A stretch of DNA of 5,531 bases, taken from contig JAOPZP010000583.1 in the NCBI GenBank assembly GCA_025964055.1, positions 1 through 5,531 of the forward strand, read 5' to 3'. The stretch is from Conexibacter sp. Its GTDB lineage: Bacteria; Actinomycetota; Thermoleophilia; Solirubrobacterales; Solirubrobacteraceae. Under the pieces are notes generated by a model. The model saw only the letters and a program-made list of their open reading frames with translations, did not search any database and was not told the DNA's origin. Positions 1-5,531 of the stretch are shown here, one piece after another. Both the position numbers and the translations under genes were made by a program. How positions within the stretch are numbered: position 1 is the first letter of the stretch; each line of letters begins with the position of its first letter.

Positions 1-422
1 GCCCGTTCCGTCGCGGGCCGCAGTCGCTCACCGCCCGCGAGCGCCGGGTCTGCGAGCTGGCCCGCGACGGGCTGACCAACCGCGCGATCGCCGAACTGCT
101 GGTCGTCACGGTGAGCACCGTGGAATACCACCTCGCCGCGGCCTACCGCAAGCTCGGGATCGCCTCCCGCCGCGAGCTCGCCGCGGCGCTGGACGACACT
201 GCTCCGCCCGGCTCAGCCCCGGATGGCCGCGTGGATCGCGTCGTTGCCGACCCGGCCGATGGCCGCGCCGTACCGCATCCGGCCGCTGAGCTTCACCGTC
301 TGCCCGCCGATGGCCCCGAGCTGGACGCGGAAGCGCCCGTCGCCGAGCGAATGGGCGGCCCGGCCGTCGACGATCCGCTCGATCCGCTGGCCGGCCGAGG
401 TGACGATCACCAGCTCGAATGA
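1..422 (+). CDS. LuxR-family transcriptional regulator, C-terminal part (5' truncated)
   Basis: The first complete codon is at base 3 and the frame is open to a TGA at 420-422, giving 139 visible residues. A GerE/LuxR-type DNA-binding helix-turn-helix fills bases 27-191. It opens with LTARERRVCELARDGLTNRA, continues with a STVEYHL recognition-helix region, and ends with AYRKLGIASRRELAAAL. These are the conserved positions of the family: the LT.RE start, the G-L-TN-IA core, the TVE-HL helix and the KLGI-SR-EL ending. The preceding RRGPQ and the AYRKLGI.SR.EL ending resemble large actinobacterial LAL/MalT-like regulators with an N-terminal ATPase, but that part lies outside the window, so the subfamily is inferred. 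It should act in the cytoplasm by binding promoter DNA; its target is unknown. After the domain come about 76 residues rich in Pro, Asp and Ala with no recognisable fold. They are encoded opposite the neighbouring gene's 3' end and are probably a non-conserved extension. Confidence 0.88.
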   Translation, partial: PFRRGPQSLTARERRVCELARDGLTNRAIAELLVVTVSTVEYHLAAAYRKLGIASRRELAAALDDTAPPGSAPDGRVDRVVADPADGRAVPHPAAELHRLPADGPELDAEAPVAERMGGPAVDDPLDPLAGRGDDHQLE

Positions 423-3400
423 CGTCCCGTTGCCGGTGAGCGACCCCGCCGTCCCGGGCGAGACGTCCACGTAGGCGGCGCCGTTGCGGCTGCGGTGCAG
501 CGCCAGGGACGGGGCCGACGGCGTCGGCAGCGGCGGGGCGGTGAAGCGATCCACGACCGTCTGCTGGCGCGGCACGCCGTCGGCGTGCGTGAGGAACGCG
601 AGCAGCTCGTGCTGCCCCGGCTCGGTGCTGGGATCGAAGGCGATCGGCACCCGCCCATGCGTCGTGGCCACGTCGAAGGTCCGCACGATCGTCGAGCCGT
701 GCGGCGCGGCGTCGATGATGGTCATCTCGCCCGTGAGCCCGGCCGGGACGTCGATCACCGTGCCGCGCAGGCGCAGGCGCTCCAGCACCGGCACCTTGCG
801 CAGCGCCGCGACGACCGCGGGCCGGATCGTCGTGGCGGCCGACGCGTGCGCGCCGGTGAGCGCGAACGCCTTGCCGCCGATCTTCAGCGTGGTGGCACCG
901 ACGGTCGCCGGCACCACGTTGGCCTTGAGCGTCGCGTCGGCGATGTGGCGGCCGGCGGCCAGCTCGACGCGCACCGGTGCGGGGCTGCCGTCGGCGGGCG
1001 TCACGTGCCACTGGCCCGCGGCCGGACGGGCGACGAGCACCGTGGAGACGTGGTCGACGGGATCCTGGTCGATGAGCGCGGTGGCGGCCTGGGTGGTGCC
1101 GGCGGGGCGTCCCGCGAGGCCGGCCGGCTCCGGCGGCGAGAACACGTAGTCGCCCGGCAGCGCCGCGGTCGTGAAGACGCGGCCGTCGGGGGCGGTCAGC
1201 GAGAGCCTCGGCGCGCCGGGCAGCGCCGGGTCGCCGTAGAACTTGAAGGCCATCTGCTCGGTCCCGGCTGGGACCGTCAGCCCGTCGCCGGGTGGCGTCG
1301 GTCCCGCCGCCCGCGCGCGGAACACCGCCGGCTTGTAGGGCTCGAGGTCGCAGCCGGTGAACACGTCGAGCCCGTCGCCGAAGCGGTAGGCGAGGCCGGC
1401 CGAGACGGTGGTGACGAAGAGGTCGACCGACCCGCAGGCGGCGACCGCGATGTTGGAGGCCAGCGCCTGCACGTCGAGGCAGAGCCACAGGCAGGCGTGG
1501 CCGCGACCCTCGATGTAGAACTCCTTGGTCTTGAACGAGACGCCGCCCTCCAGCGACGCCTGCAGCGACGCCGGCCCGAAGTCGGCGCCGAAGTGGCCGC
1601 CGAACGTCAGCGTCTGGGCGTTGGCCTCGTCGTACTGGACGAAGCCGCCGCCGAGCTCGAGGCTCGCCATCCGGACGCGCCCCTGCAGGCGCAGGAACAC
1701 CGGGTCGGTCCGGACGATCAGGTCGAGGTCGCCCTGGAGCACGTTGAGGAAGCTGAACGTCGCGCCGCCGCTGACCGTGAGCGGATCGGTGACGATGCCG
1801 AAGCGGACTTCGTTGAGGAAGACGCCGGTGAAGATCTGGATGCCCGGCGGATCGGCGCGGACGCTGCCGCCGGCCTCCTTGAGCTGGCCGTCGTCGATCA
1901 GGATGTGGAAGGTGATGTGGAACATCTGCGGCCCGAGCGACAGCAGCGCGTCGTCGATGTCGCCCTTCCACAGTCCGGTGGACGTGTCGAACTTCAGCCG
2001 CCCGTCGAGGATCGTCACCGGGCCGATCGTGGTCCCGGACAGGTCGAGCGTCGCGGCGAGGTTGAGCGCGGCGTGCGCGCGTGCCCGCCGGCGGCGGGCC
2101 GCGATGTCGGCATAGGTGTTGGTCGTCAGCGGGGCGCTGCGCGGCTCGTCGAGGCCCGGGAGGTTGACGTCGGCGGTCGGCGACGCGCTCTCGCTGTCGC
2201 GGCTGAACTGCGACGGCAGCACGACGCGGAACGCCGTGGCCGAGCGGCCGCCATCGGCGAAGGTGACCCCGAAGGCGCCCCAGTCGTCGCTGCCCGCGTC
2301 GGGCCGCGCGACCGGCGAGCCGTGGTACATCGTGCCCGCCGGGATCGACGGGGCGGCGGCGTGCCGGTTGGCGACGAAGTCCCAGGCGCGGTCCCTGCCG
2401 AACTCCCCGAAGCGCGCGACGGGCTCGTTGTCGGCCACGACGTCCACGGCGCCCGGGTGGGACGCCAGGTCCTCGAGCGTCGTATCGGGGTAGGGATCCT
2501 TGCCGTCGAACCCGGCGGGCTTGCCCGACGTCGTCGCGAAGAGCCGGAGGCGCTCGTTGCCGTCGAGCTGGAGGTAGAGCGCGGAGCCGGCGGCCGGCCG
2601 CAGGCTGACGCCGTTGATGTCGATCGTGCTCGTGGTCCAGAAGCGGCGGTGGTCGCCGCCGTAGTCCATGCACTGCCCCGAGAACACCAACTTGCGCTGG
2701 AACTTCAGGTCCTGGCCGGCGATGTTCTGGCACTTGCCGGCGGGCGGCACGATCTGGAAGCCGTCGGTGCGCTGGGTGGCGCCGAGACCGGCGTCGTCGT
2801 AGGCCGAGACGGCGACGGAGTACGTGCCGGGCGTCGGGATCCTGAAGCGCAGGGCCGACGGGTCGCGGGTGACCAGCGCGGTCGTGTCGACGTCGAGGTT
2901 GCGAAGCGCGGTCAGCAGCGGGGACGGCACCGGGGTGATCGGGTGCAGCAGCGGGCGCGCCGCGGCGCTGCCGCGCACCTTGAACGGCTCCGGGATGACG
3001 TTGCGCTCGGTGTAGGGCGCGCAGGCGTGCTCGACCGGGAGCCTTCCCAGCAGCGAGGCCAGCGACGGCAGGCCCGAGCGCTTGGCGTGGGCGATCTGGC
3101 GCACGGCCGCCGCCTGCCCGGCCCGGGCGGCGAAGCCGACCTGCTGCAGCCCGCGCGGGTTCAGCGCGACGCCGGGCAGCGACCCCGCGATGCCGACCGG
3201 CGAGGTCAGGCCGGTGCCGCCGGCGCCGGTGGCGGGGAAGAACGCGCCGGGTCCGTAGGCCTCGATCGGCGGGTCGGCCGAGATCTGGCCGCCGCCGAGC
3301 ACGGGCGGCTTGATGTTGGGCTTGCAGACCGAAGCCGCCTGCAGCGGCTTGCCCACCTCGAGCGTGTAGTAGGCGATCGAGCCGTCGGCGTCGCTGCTGC

Positions 3401-5531
3401 CGCTGGCGTCGAAGGCGAGCTCGTCGTCGGTCGTCAGCGGGTAGTCGATCGTCTGCGAGGTGGTCTCGGCGGTGTGGGCGCGGCGCTTGCCGTTGCGCGC
3501 CGCGCCGACCAGCGGGATCCGCACGCGCTGCCCGGGGCGGAACACCGCGACGGTCGTGCCGTTCGGGTCACGGTTGACGAACTGCGCCCGGAGCTTCGGC
3601 GGCTGGTCGGGCACGAGCGGGACGGTGTGGGTGACCGAGGTGCGCAGCCCGGCGCTGTCGACGGCGGTGAGCGTCACGCCGCGCCACTGCAGGAAGCTGG
3701 AGGCCAGCAGCTTGGCGTAGGCGACGCCCTGGATCTTGGTGGCGAACGGCGAGGCGGCGCGGAGCGTGGCGCGGGTGTCGAGCTGGGCGCCGGTCGCCTC
3801 CCCGGCGTCGAGGTCGAACGTGCTCTGCTGCAGCAGCGTCGCGTTGTCATACAGGTACGCGAGGCGCGGGTCGTGCTCGATCCAGTAGACCTGGTTGCCC
3901 CACGCGCGCACGCCGATCGCCCCGGCCAGCGGGCGGCCGTCGGCGGCGGTCGCGGGGAGCGCGTCGAGGTCGATGGTCGCCAGCGGCGGGAGGCTGTGGG
4001 CGGCCAGGCCGCGGGCGAAGAAGTTCACGACCGCCTGGTGGCCGTCGCCGGCCGAGAACCACGGGCCGGGGACCGTCGTGCTGTCGGGCAGGTGGCAGGC
4101 CGAGCCGTCCGGGGCGCAGATGAGGTCGGGCTGGCCGCCGGCCGCGGGCGGGTCGAAGTCCCACTCGAGGTGGTCGATCTGGTCGGCGGTCCGCGGCCCC
4201 TGGTCGGGGTCGGTGGCCAGCGGCGTGAAGGTGACCGGGTGGTTCACGCCGGTGTCGGCGCGGCGCGTGGTGAAGTCGACCTTCGGCGGGCTGTTGGGCA
4301 TGACGACGAGGTCGTGCACCACCTCGGCCACCGCGCCGTTGGCGGCCGTCGCGCGCAGGCGCACCGAGTAGAGCCGGCGTCGCTGGCCGTCGGTGCCGGG
4401 CGCCCGGCCGGTGTCGTGGGCGCCGTCGGCGGTGAAGCCGTGGCGCGGCGCGGCCCCCGCGGCCGACGGGTCGGGCCGGAAGCCCGAGCCGTCGTGGAAG
4501 TCGAAGTCCCAGGCGTAGTCGACGCCCGGTCCCGGGGTCGCCTGGAACTGCACGCCGCCGGTCGGCGCCCCGGCGATCAGGACGTCGGCGTGGGGCGCCC
4601 AGGTGAAGTCCAGGCCGGCGGGCAGGCCCGCCGCGGTGGCGTCGGCGGCCGCGGTGTGGAACGCGACGTCCTCGCCGGCGACGGGGCCGTCGGGGCCGTC
4701 GGCGACCACGCGGGCGTGGTAGTCGGACCCCGGAGCGAGGCCGCCGAGCGCCGTCTGCACCGCCACCACGCCGCCGGCGCCCGCGGTCACGGCGTCGGGC
4801 GTGCGCTGGCCGTACGCCGTGGTCGTCCCGTACTCGATGCGGTAGGTGGTCGCCGACCCGCCGTCGTCGAGGGTGGCGCCGACGCGCGCGCTGCTCTGGG
4901 TGACCTGGTCGGCGGCGACCGTGTGGACGATCGGGATCGCCTGGACCGTCAGCGACAGGTTGTCGGCGTAGCCGTCGTTGTAGGCACCCGCCGTGCGCTG
5001 GAAGCTCAGCGAGACGTAGGCGCGCCGCGTGCCGGCCGGGAGGATCTCCGTCGCGCTGCGCGGGAGCAAGGTGGTCGTGCCACCCCGGTCGGCGTCGGTG
5101 ACGGGCCCGATGCTGATCCCGCCGAAGAAGTGCCGGTTGTCGTTGGCGTCGAACTGGGCGCCGACGGTGGCGTTGTCCTCCTGGCCGCCGATGCCGCCGA
5201 GCGCGCCCGAGAGCACGACCCGCACGCGGCCCGCGTCGATGGCGGCCGCCCCGGCCGCGAGGTTGATGATCTGGTTGCCGCTGGAGGTCGCGACCGCGTT
5301 GCCCCCGGCGAAGAATGCGCCGCCGCCTCCGATGGCCGAGCTGACGGCGGGTGCCGGGAAGCCCGGCGATGCGCCGTAGAGCACCTGGCTCAGCCCCGGC
5401 GACGGCGACCAGCTCGGCGGCGGGACGGTCTGGCTCGAGTCGGCCGCCGCGCCGCCGACCTCGGCGCCGGGGTTGGCCAGCAGGTTGCCGCTCGGCAGCA
5501 GCGGCGCGGCCGAGGCCGGGCCGGCCAGCGC
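213..5531 (-). CDS. Large secreted multidomain protein with Fn3-like and PKD-like domains (5' truncated)
   Basis: One uninterrupted minus-strand frame runs from the right edge to a TGA at 213-215, giving 1772 visible residues. The true start lies outside the window. A GTG at 5382-5384 is an in-frame internal valine and not the start, because coherent coding continues upstream of it: the end of a signal peptide (AGPASA, residues 3-8) and a mature N-terminus LLPSGNLLANPGAE. Domains in order: jelly-roll-like (about 16-196), Fn3-like (199-293), PKD-like 1 (307-410), PKD-like 2 with insertion (415-640), PKD-like 3 with insertion (about 700-929), a two-cysteine segment (930-1140), a beta-rich module with four cysteines (1162-1400), and C-terminal beta sandwiches (1418-1772). 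PKD and Fn3 domains are known as extracellular binding or spacer modules. No catalytic motif is recognised, so an adhesive, structural or carbohydrate-binding role is inferred. There is no LPXTG motif, C-terminal membrane helix or charged tail, which suggests release or non-covalent attachment. The ten cysteines fit an exported, disulfide-containing protein. The specific function is unknown. Confidence 0.9.
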   Translation of the reverse strand, partial: ALAGPASAAPLLPSGNLLANPGAEVGGAAADSSQTVPPPSWSPSPGLSQVLYGASPGFPAPAVSSAIGGGGAFFAGGNAVATSSGNQIINLAAGAAAIDAGRVRVVLSGALGGIGGQEDNATVGAQFDANDNRHFFGGISIGPVTDADRGGTTTLLPRSATEILPAGTRRAYVSLSFQRTAGAYNDGYADNLSLTVQAIPIVHTVAADQVTQSSARVGATLDDGGSATTYRIEYGTTTAYGQRTPDAVTAGAGGVVAVQTALGGLAPGSDYHARVVADGPDGPVAGEDVAFHTAAADATAAGLPAGLDFTWAPHADVLIAGAPTGGVQFQATPGPGVDYAWDFDFHDGSGFRPDPSAAGAAPRHGFTADGAHDTGRAPGTDGQRRRLYSVRLRATAANGAVAEVVHDLVVMPNSPPKVDFTTRRADTGVNHPVTFTPLATDPDQGPRTADQIDHLEWDFDPPAAGGQPDLICAPDGSACHLPDSTTVPGPWFSAGDGHQAVVNFFARGLAAHSLPPLATIDLDALPATAADGRPLAGAIGVRAWGNQVYWIEHDPRLAYLYDNATLLQQSTFDLDAGEATGAQLDTRATLRAASPFATKIQGVAYAKLLASSFLQWRGVTLTAVDSAGLRTSVTHTVPLVPDQPPKLRAQFVNRDPNGTTVAVFRPGQRVRIPLVGAARNGKRRAHTAETTSQTIDYPLTTDDELAFDASGSSDADGSIAYYTLEVGKPLQAASVCKPNIKPPVLGGGQISADPPIEAYGPGAFFPATGAGGTGLTSPVGIAGSLPGVALNPRGLQQVGFAARAGQAAAVRQIAHAKRSGLPSLASLLGRLPVEHACAPYTERNVIPEPFKVRGSAAARPLLHPITPVPSPLLTALRNLDVDTTALVTRDPSALRFRIPTPGTYSVAVSAYDDAGLGATQRTDGFQIVPPAGKCQNIAGQDLKFQRKLVFSGQCMDYGGDHRRFWTTSTIDINGVSLRPAAGSALYLQLDGNERLRLFATTSGKPAGFDGKDPYPDTTLEDLASHPGAVDVVADNEPVARFGEFGRDRAWDFVANRHAAAPSIPAGTMYHGSPVARPDAGSDDWGAFGVTFADGGRSATAFRVVLPSQFSRDSESASPTADVNLPGLDEPRSAPLTTNTYADIAARRRRARAHAALNLAATLDLSGTTIGPVTILDGRLKFDTSTGLWKGDIDDALLSLGPQMFHITFHILIDDGQLKEAGGSVRADPPGIQIFTGVFLNEVRFGIVTDPLTVSGGATFSFLNVLQGDLDLIVRTDPVFLRLQGRVRMASLELGGGFVQYDEANAQTLTFGGHFGADFGPASLQASLEGGVSFKTKEFYIEGRGHACLWLCLDVQALASNIAVAACGSVDLFVTTVSAGLAYRFGDGLDVFTGCDLEPYKPAVFRARAAGPTPPGDGLTVPAGTEQMAFKFYGDPALPGAPRLSLTAPDGRVFTTAALPGDYVFSPPEPAGLAGRPAGTTQAATALIDQDPVDHVSTVLVARPAAGQWHVTPADGSPAPVRVELAAGRHIADATLKANVVPATVGATTLKIGGKAFALTGAHASAATTIRPAVVAALRKVPVLERLRLRGTVIDVPAGLTGEMTIIDAAPHGSTIVRTFDVATTHGRVPIAFDPSTEPGQHELLAFLTHADGVPRQQTVVDRFTAPPLPTPSAPSLALHRSRNGAAYVDVSPGTAGSLTGNGTSFELVIVTSAGQRIERIVDGRAAHSLGDGRFRVQLGAIGGQTVKLSGRMRYGAAIGRVGNDAIHAAIRG
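216..1280 (-). other. C-terminal beta-sandwich domains
   Basis: Residues about 1418-1772. The first unit (about 1418-1525) carries EQMAFKFYGDP, LSLTAPDGRVF and VLVARPAAGQWHVTP (Trp1508). This resembles the PPC-like or beta-sandwich domains whose last strands read P-x-x-G-x-W-x-V. The second (about 1580-1665) is Ig-like: LRLRGTVIDVPAGLTGEMTI up to a proline-rich linker TAPPLPTPSAP. The last unit looks Fn3-like, with SFELVIVTSAGQRIERIV and QTVKLSGRMRYGAAIGR. The protein ends without a sorting signal or hydrophobic tail. Confidence 0.5.
1332..2048 (-). other. Unnamed beta-rich module with four cysteines
   Basis: Residues about 1162-1400. It begins LDLSGTTIGPVTILDGRLKF and continues as a long series of alternating polar/hydrophobic strands separated by Gly/Asp turns, such as IQIFTGVFLNEVRFGIVTDP, GGATFSFLNVLQGDLDLIV and TLTFGGHFGADFGPASLQAS. 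It ends in a cysteine cluster: Cys1347, Cys1351, Cys1366 and Cys1394. The pattern suggests an extended beta sheet or solenoid closed by disulfides. From memory, similar modules follow PKD/Fn3 domains in other actinobacterial secreted proteins, but I cannot name a family. Confidence 0.5.
1549..1572. repeat. Short tandem repeat, 12-base unit, two copies
   Basis: The 10 bases cagcgacgcc occur at 1551-1560 and again at 1563-1572. Including the two preceding bases this is a 12-base unit with one mismatch. In the minus-strand gene it encodes the doubled tetrapeptide in ASLQASLEGG. It is probably a small in-frame duplication inside a beta strand. Confidence 0.6.
2745..3434 (-). other. PKD-like domain 3, split by an insertion
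   Basis: Residues about 700-929. The first half is a textbook PKD start, LAFDASGSSDADGSIAYYTL (from residue 705). The matching end, FRIPTPGTYSVAVSAYDDAG (from about residue 896), gives the closing strands and the D-D-A-G turn. Between them sit about 160 residues with Cys736 and Cys837 near the ends, a Gly/Pro-rich stretch, and a probable helix (QVGFAARAGQAAAVRQIAHA). The two halves read as one domain interrupted by an inserted segment. Confidence 0.6.
3612..4289 (-). other. PKD-like domain 2 with a large insertion
   Basis: Residues about 415-640. It opens PPKVDFTT, carries HLEWDFDPP (Trp457) as the PKD core strand, and closes with VTLTAVDSAGLRTSVTHTV, which matches the final strands of the fold. 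About 150 residues lie between core and closing strands, against roughly 20-40 in an ordinary PKD domain. The insertion holds one close cysteine pair (Cys472, Cys479) and the segment VRAWGNQVYWIEHDPRLAYL. It could instead be two degenerate domains. Confidence 0.5.
4302..4613 (-). other. PKD-like domain 1
   Basis: Residues 307-410. The PKD hallmark strand YAWDFDFHDGSGF is centred on Trp341, matching the W-D-F-G-D-G core of the family with F replacing the first Gly. The late strand LYSVRLRATAANGAVAEVV corresponds to the family's Y-x-V-x-L-x-V-x-D-x-x-G strand. The segment between them (DTGRAPGTDGQRR) is slightly longer than usual. It is followed directly by the linker MPNSPPKVDF leading into the next domain. 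Confidence 0.65.
4653..4937 (-). other. Fibronectin type III-like domain
   Basis: Residues 199-293. Fn3 features are visible: an opening strand with TQSSARVGATLDDGGSATTY, the C strand YRIEYGTTTAYGQRTP, the turn LGGLAPGSDYHARVVA (the L-PG-x-Y-x-x-R pattern before the F strand), and a final strand EDVAFHT. The length of about 95 residues is normal for Fn3. It probably serves as a spacer or binding module between the N-terminal domain and the PKD series. Confidence 0.7.
4683..4700. repeat. Perfect 9-base tandem duplication
   Basis: ggggccgtc is present twice back to back. On the minus strand it encodes DGPDGP in the E-F region of the Fn3-like domain, a loop where extra Gly/Pro residues are easily tolerated. 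The length keeps the frame. Confidence 0.7.
4944..5486 (-). other. N-terminal jelly-roll / carbohydrate-binding-like domain
   Basis: Residues 16-196. It starts NLLANPGAE, a common opening of secreted galactose-binding-like or CBM-like beta-sandwich domains in actinobacteria. It closes with ILPAGTRRAYVSLSFQR, then NDGYADNLSLTV, the usual last strands of such a fold, including the Asp-Asn pair before the final strand. The middle (GRVRVVLSGALGGIGGQEDN, then AQFDAND) also fits alternating strands. A ligand, possibly sugar, is inferred from fold resemblance only. Confidence 0.6.
5505..5531 (-). other. Tail of a signal peptide with a signal peptidase I site
   Basis: The first visible residues read ALAGPASAA followed by PLLPSGN. 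ASA (residues 6-8) matches the small-X-small rule for signal peptidase I, with likely cleavage after residue 8 (codon 5508-5510). The basic and hydrophobic parts would lie just beyond the window edge, so Sec and Tat cannot be told apart. This places the protein outside the membrane and the real start roughly 20-30 codons past the edge. Confidence 0.65.

Noticed and set aside
190..230. A terminator between the two convergent genes
   Set aside because: No stable hairpin followed by a T-run was seen. The genes overlap, so any shared terminator would have to lie inside coding sequence.
223..474. Frameshift in the LuxR gene leading to a different C-terminus
   Set aside because: Neither alternative frame gives a stop close to the end of the DNA-binding domain: one stays open to 474, the other first stops at 287-289. 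There is no direct sign of an indel.
484..2493. Several plus-strand open frames (484-1149, 1525-2115, 2116-2493)
   Set aside because: They lie opposite the secreted gene. Their products show no recognisable domains and are rich in Ser, Arg, Pro and Ala, as expected for antisense of beta-rich coding sequence.
106..2733. An 875-residue minus-strand open frame
   Set aside because: It is a shadow of the large secreted gene in another frame. The translation is dominated by Arg, Pro and Gly with no domain pattern, as is usual for off-frame reading of GC-rich DNA.
4681..4703. A repeat array or CRISPR-like structure
   Set aside because: There are only two adjacent 9-base copies, with no spacers. 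It is a small in-frame duplication.
5382..5384. GTG as the start codon of the large gene
   Set aside because: The frame continues upstream for 49 more residues, with a signal-peptide cleavage motif and a typical mature N-terminus, so this GTG is an internal valine.

Overview
The window is very GC-rich DNA, coding almost end to end, and holds two convergent genes. Both are cut at their 5' ends by the window edges. The base composition, a LuxR-type regulator tail typical of actinobacterial LAL/MalT-like regulators, and a huge secreted PKD/Fn3 protein together suggest a high-GC actinobacterium. Thermoleophilia/Solirubrobacterales is my best guess, made from protein style and not from any search.

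Layout: on the plus strand, bases 1-422 hold the C-terminal part of a LuxR-family transcriptional regulator. Its helix-turn-helix domain ends near base 191, but the frame stays open to a TGA at 420-422. On the minus strand, one reading frame runs from the right edge (base 5531) to a TGA at 213-215. It gives at least 1772 residues of one exported, multidomain, beta-rich protein. The visible protein starts inside a signal peptide (an ASA cleavage motif within the first ten residues). It then runs through a jelly-roll-like N-terminal domain, an Fn3-like domain, three PKD-like domains (two with long insertions), an unnamed beta-rich module with four cysteines, and C-terminal beta-sandwich domains. 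Residue numbers below count from the first complete codon at the right edge (5529-5531 = residue 1).

The two genes overlap tail to tail by about 210 bases, with codons in mirrored register. No intergenic promoter, RNA gene, CRISPR array, insertion sequence or clear terminator is visible. There is no gene-free stretch. The genes show no obvious functional link beyond being neighbours: one is a cytoplasmic DNA-binding regulator and the other an extracellular structural or adhesive-looking protein. I see no convincing new multi-gene system. The most interesting items are the secreted protein's architecture and the antisense extension of the regulator.
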